Source of the DNA: Daucus carota subsp. sativus
Taxonomy: Eukaryota; Streptophyta; Magnoliopsida; Apiales; Apiaceae
Length of the DNA stretch: 64,000 nucleotides
Assembly (NCBI RefSeq): GCF_001625215.2
Contig: NC_030384.2
Coordinates: forward strand, 41,264,390 to 41,328,389
Reading direction: 5' to 3'
Positions within the stretch are counted from its first letter, which is position 1. Every line of letters begins with the position of its first letter. A model generated the notes under the pieces. That model did no database searches, was not told where the DNA came from, and saw only the letters and a program-made list of their open reading frames with translations. Shown piece after piece: positions 13,701 through 25,283 of this stretch. Position numbers and translations under genes: made by a program.

Positions 13701-16700
13701 CGGCAGCAATATGACAGTACAAAACTTTTGATTAGGTTTTCACAGAATTATAAGTATTATCATATTAATTTGAAAATGTATTGATACATATATACTATAA
13801 AAAACTCACATTTTAAGACTAAATTTAGTTAAATAATTTTAAAATTAAGTTTAATAATTAATTTTATGATTAAGTTTCTAATTTTGGCCTCTATTATTTT
13901 GTTTAATCCCTAGTAAATTTAGACTTGTTTATACGGCTAGGGAAGTGTTTTAGTCTAAGTTGTGTCAATTTTATGTGTTCACCATTCAATCTTTTATTGT
14001 GGGCGAGGGAAAAAGGTGACCACCTTGTTGCCATGGCATCATTTGGTTCAGTCAAGGTGACAAATATCACCTCTCTATTAATTGATCAATTAAGCCCGCC
14101 TATGTAAACAGTGTTCTTAATGATGTGTGCGACAGAGAACTAGCATCCAAAACAGAGTAAGAGTTCAATGGAAAAAGAGAAGCGATTTTAGTTTCACATA
14201 CATAATTGAACGTATACTCGTGAGTCGTGACACATTCTTTTGTAATTAAGGCCTTCAAAATTTCCAACACAAGAGTCTTTAGGGGATACGAGGTGTTAAA
14301 TAGTTGTATATCTGGCCATTTAGTTTTCAAAAAATTATAAATAGTCATTTATGAGTTCATCTGATAAAAACTTCATGATGCAAGATGTCAGTTACTCTAG
14401 AAACACTACTCTCAAATTTTGTCACTTTTAAGAGTTTACTCTCTGCAGTCCACTTGCAAAGCACAATTTGAAGCATATAAATATATCTTCTGGGATAAAT
14501 GTAGTTAATTATTTCTAAAAAAAAGTTACTAAAAGGTCTATGCATGTTCAGCCCCCCCCCCCCCCCCCCCCCCCCAATTATATGTAAAAGGTAAAAAGCT
14601 CAATCCTGACCCTGCCAATCTGCGTACAGAAGGTAAAACTTGTAAAAGATGTTAAATATAAATTGAAGTTAACTTGCAGAACTTCTAGTTACTGACTCAT
14701 TCTTTTACTTCCTACTACAATGCAGTGGCAATTATATCACGATAAACATTATAGGAAAAAAGTGTATTTTATTTCATTGTGTTGTTAAGAGCAAAAAAAA
14801 GTAACAGCGCCAACAATATAGGAAGCTAGTATGGAATTTAAAAAAAGGTATTGATACATTAGCCCTTTAATTTTGTCCAGATGATCACACAAACCCTTGA
14901 ACAAAAATTCTGTACTTTTTTGTTCCCCTTTGTACATCTCAACCCTTGTTTTCAGTTTTTTCCAATTTGCCCTCTCTGAGTCGTGAATTTCAGTTTTGAC
15001 TTTGACTGGAAACTCAAGAAAAGATTCAGTTCTAATGTTTTACAGTCGCTTCACACAATTGTCAATCGGAAACAATTCGTCAACCATTTTGACCATAATG
15101 AGTATAAATTTAAGTGAAATTAGTAAATCCAACAAGGATGTAATGGGTATAAATTAATAAAAAGGGTCGGTTGGTACATAAATAGAAACATAAAGGGTCG
15201 AATGAACAAGCATGACCGGTAGGGTGGTGCTTATTTTTATTTTAAGGGGTCATGTGTCCATATGAACATACTTGAAGTGCTAGAGTGTTAATAACCTGAA
15301 AAAATGATAGCTTTCCTTCTGTTGCTGATGATAGAGGGGTTTTAATAAGTTATTTACTTTTAATATAGGGACTCCACTCAATTGTAACTTCTCACTTCAG
15401 GCAAATATAAATTGAAAGTTGAAAGAAATTAGTGAAAGAACAAATACAGAAAATATATTAATGATAGACATATGCATGAATTATAATCATGGTACCTGAA
15501 TACCATAGGACAGTAATCCATCCAATAGAAGTCAGAAGATTTATGTGGCGGAGTAAATTGAGAACCCTTTCTAGGGAAGTACATTTTTATCCTAGCACTT
15601 TCTCCAAAATCAGATACTCGGACTTCACGCAGAGGGACTGGTGTAATCTTTCCCACTGTATACCTGTTCAAATGAATAAGAAACGATCTGTCATATTATA
15701 ACAAAAGAGGATAAAAAATATCTGAGTTCACAAAAGGAAGAGTAGCACTAACAGTAATAGCAGGAACACTAAGAAACTAAAACTTTAATTAGTTTACCGG
15801 ATGCCAAGTTGCAAGTTGAGCATCAAGAAGTAGCTTCGATTGCCTTTAGATATATTCAGACATGACTTCTTTGTTGCTTCCTTTCCTTTACACCGCTTTC
15901 TACTTTTTCCAGAGGGTCCTGCTTTATTCATTATCCTTTCTTTGATCAGAATTCCTTGCATATATTCTCTTTCATAAGCTACAACATCATTGTCCTGCGT
16001 ACATTTACGACCTTCACCAGATGAGTGAGATAGCATGCAGGACATATCACAAGTTGCAAAATCTATAGTAGTATTGTTAAGACTCCAGTCTTCATCCAAA
16101 GATATACTCTTACTGGATATACGACCAGAACCTCTGACATATTTAGTGAAGGAGATCCTCTCGGATAAACTACGCTTAAAACTAGGTTTAATAACTTTGC
16201 TCTCCTCTAGACCCACTGACAAACTACGAGACAAAACCCCCTCCCTATCAACCTTATGTATGTTAAAGCTACACCAATTCTTTATATCTGGACTCTTGCT
16301 CCCAGTAGGATAGTATGTTCCGCGTCCATCCTTAAGGCCTTTGGTCCATGTCCCAAAATAATAACTTCCATCAGCAAACCTGTAATATCCTGACCCATGC
16401 CTTAAACCATTCAGCCAGAAACCATCAAAAAGATCACCATCCGACCATTTAATAACACCTCTACCACAAATTTTCCCAGATTTCCATGATCCAATGTACA
16501 TGTTACCGTTAGACCAAACATAACTACCACTGCCTTCATGCACTCCCTCTTTCCATAAACCTTCATAGTAATCTAAATTCTGATATTGTTTCTTTCCAAA
16601 TCCATACTGAATGTTCAACCTCCACGAACCTCTATATACAGATCCGTTTGGATTAGTGAGGGTACCAAAACCATGAAGGTAACCACCTGAAAACTCACCC

Positions 16701-17991
16701 ACATAAGCTGCTCCCGAATTCCACGAAATCTTTCCTTTCCCAGTCATTTTTCCTTCTTCCCAATCCCCCTCATAAACTGTTCCATCAAACCAAGTATATT
16801 TACCACTGCCATGTGGCAGCACACCTTTAAAATTACCTAAATAGACATCACCATTTCTAAAGATGTACTCGCTAGTCCTGAAAGATTTATAACATATTAA
16901 TGGATTAAATTATAATTAGGATAAACTTTGATTCTTTAATCAGGAGAAGTTCTCCCAGACTCTACTTTGATGCAATAGAGCAGATCTACCTTTCACTTGT
17001 ACTCATGGTTATTAAATGACATATGAACTACCAGACTCGAATGCCTTTTAATGTCCTCGTTTCAGAAAGCTGGCACTTGTTAATCTAAATGGTACTTCGC
17101 CAAGTAATATTAATACCACAAGGTAGAAAGCTCATTCATCCAGCGTCACAATCTGAACAATCAACAATCATCATTTTAGAATTTAATATATTTCATTTCA
17201 TCAAAGAATGAAGTTCAAAAAACCTCTGCATTTACTAATCTGCAAAACTAATAACGTTAAACTTGTACAAACAAACAATGATGTGTTATGATATGAATCA
17301 TCTGAACTAAAGGCATCAAACTTGTACAGACTAACAATGTTATAAATCATTTGATTGCTATGCACATGTTAAAACCAGTAGCCCGTGTATGACGTTATTA
17401 CTGTTAATTACACTAATAGCAAATTACATTGTAATACTAAGTTTCCAGAAACAATGGCCTAGATACAGCATTAGCAACCTTATTTTCAAGAACTCAAATA
17501 TAACAGCACAAAAGTGGCTCCTAAGTAAGGAAATCAGTATTACAGAATAGCCTCGAATCCCCAATATGTGAAATTATCGTTCTACTCAAAAAATCACCAA
17601 GCTGAAGCATAAATGTCCAAATATTATACATCAAATCTCAGAAATATTTCACACATTTTAAGCTGAAATTAACAGTGCTAGTAATCACTTCCCTAAGCAT
17701 CAACATTCCAAAATTCCAGTCAGTTCAACACAAGCAAGCACAAGAAGACAAAAAATTAGGGCAAATCAATCACAATGTGAAACAAATGAATGAATCTAGT
17801 TAACAGGATACAAATATCAATCCACATAACTGCAGTGCAGTGTATCACATAAAAGATCGAACATAATTTTATCGAGTACGATCAATTACAAGAAATTTAA
17901 AGACTAAATAACGACCTTTGGCAACGAGGAATATCCGCTGAAAATCGAAAAAAACAAGATAAATATAGACAGAGATAAGGAACATACACAT
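4736..17991 (-). CDS. PIP5K: Phosphatidylinositol-4-phosphate 5-kinase with N-terminal MORN repeats
   Basis: Makes PI(4,5)P2 from PI4P at membranes. Coding exons I could splice with GT-AG in one frame: 16877-15798, 15663-15496, 12286-12121, 10013-9903, 9806-9619, 8185-8031, 6104-5936 and 5063-4736, about 788 residues. The first long exon encodes seven or eight MORN motifs (residues about 7-180, for example YEGDWEEGKMTGKGKISW) and a polar linker. The lipid-kinase core runs from about residue 400: catalytic-lysine region FVIKTLKRSE (K464), YDLKGS (about 528-533), IIDYSLLLGLHF (586-597), IID at 721-723 and NIKKKAEHAYKS in the activation loop. Ending and length fit the plant PIP5K7/8/9 group. The start is uncertain. 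The long exon has no suitable upstream ATG, but joining AT (17991-17990) to G (16877) makes a split ATG followed by TSEYIFRNG. The alternative donor two bases on would put a stop straight after ATG. All key motifs are intact; probably functional. Confidence 0.93.
6833..7165. mobile_element. Probable MITE inside a PIP5K intron
   Basis: AGAGCATCTTCAATGCAACA is a common end of short plant DNA elements, and ACCAACTCCAATGCAACACT near 6880 has an inverted partner around AGGTTGGAGTTGATTTC at 7150. The stretch is AT-rich and noncoding, within the intron between coding exons 8185-8031 and 6104-5936. Boundaries are approximate and the family is not assigned. Confidence 0.35.
11497..11915. mobile_element. 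Inverted-ended repeat in a PIP5K intron
   Basis: GAGTGCGGGTGCGTGATACGG at the left and the inverted CCGCCGCACCCCGCACTG at the right form loose terminal inverted repeats. They are unusually GC-rich compared with the AT-rich intron around them. The centre holds a short TG/CG dinucleotide tract (about 11594-11610). It looks like a short non-autonomous element, but I could not define a target duplication. Confidence 0.35.
14552..14575. repeat. Poly-C homopolymer, 24 bases
   Basis: An uninterrupted run of 24 C lies in the 3.2-kb PIP5K intron between 15496 and 12286. Such runs are rare in AT-rich plant introns and may be a real unstable tract or an assembly artefact. Confidence 0.9.
14852..15293. 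mobile_element. Probable MITE with about 45-bp inverted ends, in a PIP5K intron
   Basis: The left end (ACATTAGCCCTTTAATTTTG then TCCAGATGATCACACAAACC) resembles the reverse complement of the right end (around GGGGTCATGTGTCCATATGA up to GCTAGAGTGTTAAT). The interior is noncoding. It lies between coding exons 15663-15496 and 12286-12121. Family not assigned. Confidence 0.4.
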
Positions 17992-18159
17992 GAAGGAGTT
18001 AAAATTGGAAAGTGAAGAGAAGTGACGATGGCAGTGGAACAGTAATTGATTGAGTGGTATTAGGTTGTAGGAGACAGAGAGTGAATAGACTTGATGTTGA
18101 AGTAATCTAGGATTTGTGTTACGGCACGGCAAGCACCTGAAGAGAAAGGAAACCCCAGA

Positions 18160-18200
18160 GCATCGTTTTCTTCCTTGTCTTTTCACTTTATATCTTTTTC
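18160..18200 (-). promoter_or_regulatory. Core promoter of the PIP5K gene
   Basis: On the minus strand AGATATAAAG (18188-18197) is a TATA box about 200 nt before the presumed end of the 5'-leader exon at 17990. A pyrimidine-rich leader follows, and the first intron would run 17989-16878. Start site not determined. Confidence 0.45.
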
Positions 18201-18348
18201 CAGGAACAGACAGCTGCCCGTCGTGGCTCCCACCTTTGGGTGGTTGTCTTGTTGATCATTTCGATGTAGATTCATCTTGCTAATTTTATTTTTCAGGGTT
18301 TATTTTTGAAGAAAAATATATTAAATTTTACGATATTTTTTAAAAGTA

Positions 18349-18564
18349 CTCCCTCCGTCCTACCTAATACTATGTACTGGTGGACGGGGACATAAAAGTA
18401 TAGTTTTGCAACTTATTGTCAAGATTTTATTTTTCCGTATAAAAGTATAACGTTTATATTTTTATAATAAAAGGAATTTTAAACGAACTATATTTTATAA
18501 GACTCTTAAAATGTGTGTCGAGTAGTGAAAATGAAACGTGTACAATTGAATGGGATGGAGGGAG
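18349..18564. mobile_element. Stowaway-like MITE
   Basis: Left end CTCCCTCCGTCCTACCTAAT and right end GGGATGGAGGGAG are inverted. TA duplicates flank both sides (18347-18348 and 18565-18566). It is 216 bp, noncoding, just outside the PIP5K promoter. Confidence 0.85.
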
Positions 18565-19303
18565 TAGGTTTTATCATTTTGTCATAATAATGAATATGAA
18601 ACATCTCTTTAACATTTATTAAAAATACATATTTTTTAATAATAAACTTTTAGTAAGTTCTTAATTACCCTAGACAGGCCCATTGACCAGATTTTTTTTG
18701 GACCAGGATTCTTCGAGACCGTGATCCTTATTTTTTTTCCCTTTTATATCTTGTGTGTTTTAAATAATAAAAAGGATTGACTGATAAAATGATATCTAAT
18801 TGATAAATATAATAATTGAAGATAATGGAAGATGATGTGTCATAAACAGTAGTGTCTTGTAAAATAAAATTGTCTCAAAAATCAATACGAGGGAATGTTG
18901 TTTCTCATTATCATAATTTGGAACATTAATGTTTTAAACATCATCATCTGAAATAATGGCTCGAATATCACTTATACACTATATCGTGTAGCGTTTTTAA
19001 TATTAATCGAAAACGCACTTCGTGCGGGGTCTCTTAGGTTTATAAGATAAACGCTAATTTGTTTAGCGTTTTGCTGAAGTTAAAAACTTAAACGCCACAT
19101 GATCTAGCGTTTTCTTTCAAAAATTAGAAACACTATATCATTTAGAAAAAATACTATTTGAATCCACTTGTTGCAATTTTATTATTACGAGTCTTACTTA
19201 TATGTTTTGTGATATCTAGAACTTTTCTCCAAAGAAGACCAGAAAAAATAGAAAATGGATATACCCATAACAAAAACATTAGATAAATGAGCAAAATCAG
19301 ATC

Positions 19304-20264
19304 CACTACTAGAATTTTCGAGTCTTGCAACGGAATTTGGCAACGGAAATATTTCCGTCGTTAGATACCGACGGAATAACGACTTGTTGGGGAAATTTTG
19401 ACAACGAAACTCACAACGTTTTCCTAATGGTTTAGCGACGAAAGTTTACCAACAGAATAAAGCAGCCGTTCCAACAAAATTGTGACGGATTTGGTGACGG
19501 AAATTGCAACGGAATACACTTGTCGGTAAATTTCGCGGCAAAATTTTCCCGCTTATATATACCGACGGAGTTAGCAATGGATTTTTATTGTAATATTAAC
19601 TTAAAGCAGGCAAACTGTATCTTGCAACCGTATATTCAAACTCGGAATCTTAAGTCATCCTAACCAGTTAATTGGTTAATTGTAATGGTTAAAGAATTTA
19701 TTGACAATATTGTGTTTGGTTCAATTATTTGCGGTGACTTGTGTTGCTTTGATTTTATTTTGATTGGTCAATTTGTTTATAGTAAATTAGAATAAAATAG
19801 GTATTGACGGAATTTTGTTGGTATTTAGTTGTCAAATAACGCTAAATTAGCAACGGAAATCTATGTTGTTATTAATTATTGTTATATTTGTGACAAAAAA
19901 TTATGTTGTTATTGTTTTTATAGCTCCCGACATAAAATTTTCCGTTATTATTAACCGTTGTTAAATTTCACTAATTCCCGACGGAAATTACTATCGTAAT
20001 TAGCTGTTGCAAGATTAGCGACGGATATTCTGTTGGTATTTTAGGTACATGAAAGTGTAAAATCCAACTAGACTTCCGTTGTTGACCGTTGCTGATTCGT
20101 CGCACAAATATGCCAACGGAAAAAAACTGTTGTAATACGTTCCCTACGGTGATTTATGCGACGGAATATTCTGTAGCAATTTCCGTCGCAACTCTCGATT
20201 ACCGACAGAACTTGTGATTTGCCGACGGAAATTGTTGTTGCAGCTTGCGAAAATTCTTGTAGTC
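19304..20264. mobile_element. Compact non-autonomous CACTA (En/Spm)-like element
   Basis: The left end is CACTACTAGAATTTTCGAG and the right end is the near-inverse TTGCGAAAATTCTTGTAGT. The interior of under 1 kb is filled on both strands with variants of CGACGGAA / TTCCGTCG, the kind of subterminal repeat that CACTA transposases bind. No transposase frame remains. The right terminal base reads C where GTAGTG would be expected, and I could not match a 3-bp target duplication, so this copy is degraded. Confidence 0.7.
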
Positions 20265-20792
20265 AGTAGAGCCCTGAGAACTCCATCTCTTTGAAACCCA
20301 TTTAAAACAAGAATCAAGAATGCAGCTTGCTGCGTACAATTACCATGATCTCGCGTAAAAAACGAAGATGAACATGCTTCCTATTGTTTCTTTCGGTCCA
20401 TAAAGCATGCATAGCTTGATTTCCTTATACAAGAATTTCAATTTCTCTCGCCTGAAAAATATAAACAAGAAAGGAATGGTTGTAGTTGAGTTTGTGTAGC
20501 ACAATTCCTAAATCTTATGAGATACAATTAAGGAGTAGTTAAGGAGTGACACCCATTAAAAATGGTCTAAACATTTTCTATTTATAAGAATATAAGAATC
20601 AGTTTTGTAATTTCTAGAAAAATTACTAATAAACAAAAACTTACAATATGAGGTAAATTGGTGGAAATAACATTATATAAGAGTATAAGAATTAGTTTTA
20701 TATTCCTTTTATTAATAAAAATTATAAAATAGTGAAAAAAATATAAAAATGGTTATAGTGATGGGACATTAGATATTCAATGTATAAAAAGG

Positions 20793-21336
20793 TTAAATCT
20801 CAAAATGCTCACTGAAGTGAAGGGCTGGTATCAAAATCAGTCATCAAACTTAACGGGGTATCACTTGAATCACTAAAGTCAAAATACATATCAAATATAT
20901 ACCTCAAATATGTGCTCGAGAACTAAAAAATATATCTACAGAGTTCTATATATTTTTCTTGAATGCTACCACAACCAAATGAAAAGTTATGAATTTTAGT
21001 ATTTTAGATAATATAATGATATTTTTAAAATGTGATCTACTAATTGTTTTCATTTAAATTAAAAAATAACTACAAAATTAAAATTAAATAGTAGAAATTT
21101 TTTTAAAAATCTCATTGTATTATTTAAAATACTAGAATTCATAACTTTTCATTTGCTTGTAGTAGCATTCAAGAAAAATGTATAGAACTCCGTAGATATA
21201 ATTTTTAGTTCTGGAGCACATATTTGAGGTATATATTTGATATTTATTTTGACTTTAATGATTCAAGTGATACCCAGTTAAGTTTGATGACTAATTTGAT
21301 ACCAGCCCTTCATTTCAGTGAGCACTTTGAGATTTA
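20793..21336. mobile_element. Foldback element with about 237-bp inverted arms
   Basis: The left arm (about 20793-21030) and right arm (about 21100-21336) are near-complementary along their whole length. Examples are TTAAATCTCAAAATGCTCAC against GTGAGCACTTTGAGATTTAA, and GGTATCACTTGAATCACTAA against its inverse in 21250-21275. The spacer is about 70 bp. No coding sequence. The structure fits a foldback-type MITE, perhaps Mutator-derived; the terminal duplication is unclear. A transcript across it would form a long dsRNA hairpin. Confidence 0.8.
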
Positions 21337-22130
21337 AATGAATATAACTGAGTAATATAGTTGATGTACTTAATTCTTGCATCATAAATTTCACTATTTT
21401 TGAATTATAAAATTTCACTATTTTTGATAAATTTTGAAATTAAAAAAAATGGAAGAGGCTTCTAAAAAAAGGTCTAAAAAGAATGATGGAAACAGAGGAG
21501 ATAATTTTTTTATAAAAATTTTGACAAACAGAAATTTACACTACAATGTGTATCAGTTACTTTAATTTTGAGGTTTACTAAAATATAATATAAATCAATT
21601 TATATAATATTTTAATTAAATATTTGTACTTGGATGACTATAATATTTTATATGCACATGTAAAAATATATATTGACTCAAAATTTAAATAGATTGAGAC
21701 TTTCCAAATAAGTAGTTAACTTAAAATATACAATAATATTTACAAAAAATTAAATATTTAAATAATGATAATATTTATTTTCAAAATAAATATATAAAAA
21801 AAGATACAGTGCTAAGTAAATGTATCATGATTTTCCTTCCACACCAAAAGAAAAAAAAGGAAATGACATAGTAAAATCTTTATCCACTTGGGGTAAGTTT
21901 AATGAAAAAAAGCTGACAAATCTTAATATTTATTACTTGCACAGATAATCCACAGAAAACAAGGTAAGTGTAGATAAGTGTAGATACTGTAGTTTCCAAA
22001 ATTCACCGTAACAAGCAGTAACAACATACACTTTAGTACGGTTTAGTTTTAACTGGAGTTACAGTAGCTAGCTCATTGTCTGATATTTTATACGAGCCTA
22101 GGGTCTTGTCTGTGTGTAAAATTCAGAGAA

Positions 22131-23600
22131 ATGGATGCAGCCGCCGGAGCTAACGGTGGTGAAGAAAATCACAACCACCCAAATGAAATCAACGACCCAA
22201 TTGTTATGGACGCACGTGATTTAGTAATCGCCCCACCGCCGCCTAGAGTGAGGAGATCAAGGAGGAGGAGACAAGAGTTCAGGCGTTATTTTGCATCATA
22301 TTCAGGTACTTTAAGTGGTGATGATAATGACGAGGACAAGAATGAATTGTCTGTTATGGATCTTGATTGGTTTTATGATTTGTCTAATTTTCCTGAGTCT
22401 GCTTTGCTAGAGATCTTGATTAGGTTGCCTGTCAAATCCCTGTTTAGATATAAGTGTGTGTGTAAGAATTGGTTGGATTTAATTTCGCATCCCTCGTCTT
22501 CAAGGTTTTATGTGTCTTCTAGGCTCAATGCTTCCTCACCCTTTAGATTGTTTTATCGTTATGTATATGTGCCTGAGTTTAAGGAGGTTTTGAGAAGGTT
22601 GAAGCCTGATGTTTATGTTTCGAGGGAGTTTTCGGTGTTGTTTCTGTCCAGTTTGGAGGAACAGCAGATGTCCGACCAGTTTAAGGTCCTGGCGGTGAGT
22701 AATGGTTTGGTTATGTTTTGTTTGTTGGGGCCTTTAGTTTATTATGTTTGTGATCCGGTGACTAGGCAGTGGGTTAGTCTTCCGAGGGGGAGGCAGAATG
22801 CTTTAATTCGTCACCCGGTGTTTTTTGGTGAGGGGCTTGTTAGTAGGGTCGATGAGAATAATATGGTTATGAGCTATAGGGCTGTCCGTGTGGAGTGCCT
22901 TTTAGGGGAATCGTTCTCTGTCAATTTGGAGGTGTTTGCCTCCGAAACTGGTGTGTGGACGGCTCACAGGCTAGTTTGTCCCAGAAAGATTCGGTTGCTC
23001 AGGCGTGGCATTGGACCCATCAATTTTAATGGGATATTGCATTGGTTCGTACACGAACATGGGATGGTAGCTTTCGACCCATATGGGAATAGTAACCAAT
23101 GCCGGTTAATTCAGTTTCCAGATGGCTGTGACACTGATAATGAGGAGAAGCATGACGGACTGTATCGGTTATGCAATGTTAGTCAAGGAAAGCTGAGATA
23201 TTTGGAAATAGCTCCGGAGCCCTCGGAAATCATCTGTTTTAGCATGTGGGTGCTCGAAGATTATGAGAGAGGGGAGTGGGTTATGGAGTTTCAGGTAACC
23301 CGTAGTGATCTATTCTCAGATGATGAGAGTTTGAGTAACTTGTTGCCAACAGCAACTTTTATTCCTCTGTCATTCCACCCATTTGATGCTAATGTTGTGT
23401 ATATGCGCTGTGTGGAACGGTCTTGTATTGTAACTTATAATGTTCGAGCTAAACGGTTGGATGTCGCATGTGAGGTTGATGGTGGTGTTGAAGACCTCTC
23501 TTGGCGTGTGGTGATCCCAGTTGTGCTTCCCATGTGGCCGGCACCGCTTCCTCGCCCCCCAAACAAGTCACTCAAGCGGTCATTAATATGTGACAAGTAA
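22131..23600 (+). CDS. F-box protein with F-box-associated C-terminal region
   Basis: Single-exon 489-residue protein. After an Asn/Gly-rich start and a basic patch (RRSRRRRQEFRR, about residues 41-52), the F-box spans about 86-126 (FPESALLEILIRLPVKSLFR then YKCVCKNWLDLI). F-boxes of this form bind SKP1/ASK in SCF ubiquitin ligases. The rest resembles plant F-box-associated (FBA/kelch-like) substrate-binding regions: VSNGLVMFCLL, YYVCDPVTRQWVSLP, GILHWFVHEHGMVAFDP, and a late RCVERSCIVTYNVRAKRL segment. This ATG is the first in the open frame and sits about 50 bp after a TATA-like stretch. Length and layout are normal for intronless plant F-box genes. The substrate cannot be inferred. Confidence 0.93.
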   Translation: MDAAAGANGGEENHNHPNEINDPIVMDARDLVIAPPPPRVRRSRRRRQEFRRYFASYSGTLSGDDNDEDKNELSVMDLDWFYDLSNFPESALLEILIRLPVKSLFRYKCVCKNWLDLISHPSSSRFYVSSRLNASSPFRLFYRYVYVPEFKEVLRRLKPDVYVSREFSVLFLSSLEEQQMSDQFKVLAVSNGLVMFCLLGPLVYYVCDPVTRQWVSLPRGRQNALIRHPVFFGEGLVSRVDENNMVMSYRAVRVECLLGESFSVNLEVFASETGVWTAHRLVCPRKIRLLRRGIGPINFNGILHWFVHEHGMVAFDPYGNSNQCRLIQFPDGCDTDNEEKHDGLYRLCNVSQGKLRYLEIAPEPSEIICFSMWVLEDYERGEWVMEFQVTRSDLFSDDESLSNLLPTATFIPLSFHPFDANVVYMRCVERSCIVTYNVRAKRLDVACEVDGGVEDLSWRVVIPVVLPMWPAPLPRPPNKSLKRSLICDK

Positions 23601-24039
23601 TTAATTACTTGTCTAATATGTTTCCCATTGTTGTGTGGTCGTTAGCTAATTGTTTTTTCCCGTACTTAAATAAACTGTTCCAACTGTAAACTTTTTTCTG
23701 CATCATCCCATGTTTTCTTTTACCTGGGGTAAAATGTTTAAAATTGTAGTTCAAGACACACAAGCTATTTGCTTGTCGTCAACTCTCTAAATGAAATAGT
23801 TATGCAACCCATGTTGTATTTGTTTCAGTTTTATGTTTTTTTCCGTTAAAATTTATGTTCTATGCACCTTGATTATATGATACTGGATATTGTGCTCCTT
23901 AGGTGGAGGTTTTTACGTGCACATGTCTTTGTATATTTGCCTGCCATGCTATCTATTCCATTTAATACTGAATCCTGAATAGATTTGTTAAGGAACATTT
24001 GTACATATTAGGGGTATGGTAGTTAAAACAGATGGAAAG

Positions 24040-25200
24040 TTCACTGAGATAGGAATGTAATAGTTGCTTTAGCTTAGCTTGATATTGGACCAAAAGACAT
24101 AGATTGAGGTGTTTACTTTTTTCTTGTTTCTTTCCGGTTAGGATTAAAATGATACTCTGCAGTTAGCCTTAACTTTTTCTTCTGCTACATCAGACTTGTA
24201 TTCTCTTACGTAAATCCATACATATATTTGTTGAAAATTGATTGACCATGTGTACGTCATGACCAGATAATACAGAGTTGTCTTAGTTCTTGACATACTA
24301 ACATACCATTTAAAACAATTTTACAACTGATTATGCTCAGAAATCTATTAAATATAACTCTCACTCATTGCACAATCTAGTTGAAAACTCAGAGCTAAAA
24401 TTTTCAATTGAACCATACATTCTTGGTCATAGTTAGTTTTGGGGTGAATGTGGTGAATAAAAACTTAAAACAAAGATTCTGGAATGATTTATTTAAGTAC
24501 ATTAGAACTAGGAGGTTCTGCCCTGTAAGTTTCACCATCTCCGCTGTTTTTCAAGTTTCTTTCCCAAGTTGTTCTTCCTCTCACGGGTGGCCTCCAAAGT
24601 TCTCAGCTTTTCCATACTTCAACAGCTTCTTCCTTGTCCTTTATCTTTTCAAACAATTACATCTCCTGCCAGTCTTACCAATCACCACGAAAATAAAATA
24701 TACGTTACTATAAGTGACATGGGTTAAAGAAGAATTACAGAGTTGTGTTTCTAAGTATGAATTAGCAAATATGTAATATTAGTTGTACCCTGGATTAGCA
24801 GCTTTTAGGTGATGTCAGATTGCCGCCAGCTTAGATGGCATGCTCATGGTCATGGAGATAGGGACTTGATAGTTGCTTTTGCTTAGCTTTATATTGGAAC
24901 TAAAGGAATAGCTTGCAGTTTCTACTCGCTTCTGTTAATGGTAGGGGTTAAACGACAAATAACCTTTTGTGCCCATATCTTCTGTTGGTCAGACTCAGAA
25001 CTTTCACATCCGCTACATCAACCTTGTTCTGATGTTTCATACATTCAAAGACCGTCCCAAATTAATAGACAACATGTCTCCAACGCACTGTGCATTCTAA
25101 TACAGAAGATCTCAGTTGAGCCCTAGATCCTCGGTTGTAATTGGTTTTGGTGTGCAAATGTGGTGAATGAAGCAACTGAAACAAAGAATCTGGCTTTATG
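24040..25200. repeat. Diverged direct duplication downstream of the F-box gene
   Basis: A stretch at 24045-24110 (TAGTTGCTTTAGCTTAGCTT then GATATTGGAC) recurs at about 24866-24900 (TAGTTGCTTTTGCTTAGCTT then TATATTGGAA). A second stretch at 24425-24510 (GGGGTGAATGTGGTGAATAA) recurs at about 25150-25200 (GCAAATGTGGTGAATGAAGC). The copies are noncoding and clearly diverged, and the offset changes from about 810 to about 720 bp through indels. Confidence 0.55.
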
Positions 25201-25283
25201 ATTCATGTACATCTGAGTCGTCATTAATTTATGTACATTGAATCTCTGATTTTGTCTAGTTAGTTTCTCAACTCCAGCTCTTC

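Larger units (their letters stand above)
18201..22130. other. Gene-free interval between PIP5K and the F-box gene
   Basis: No coding region is recognisable. It holds a Stowaway-like MITE (18349-18564), a CACTA-like element (19304-20264) and a long foldback (20793-21336), listed separately. The last 600 bp before the F-box gene are very AT-rich and presumably include its promoter; TATTTTATACGAG lies about 50 bp upstream of its ATG. Confidence 0.6.

Noticed and set aside
17869..18186. 105-codon minus-strand frame as a PIP5K N-terminal coding exon
   Set aside because: It runs past the likely splice donor near 17990 into intron and resembles no PIP5K N terminus. Better read as 5' UTR.
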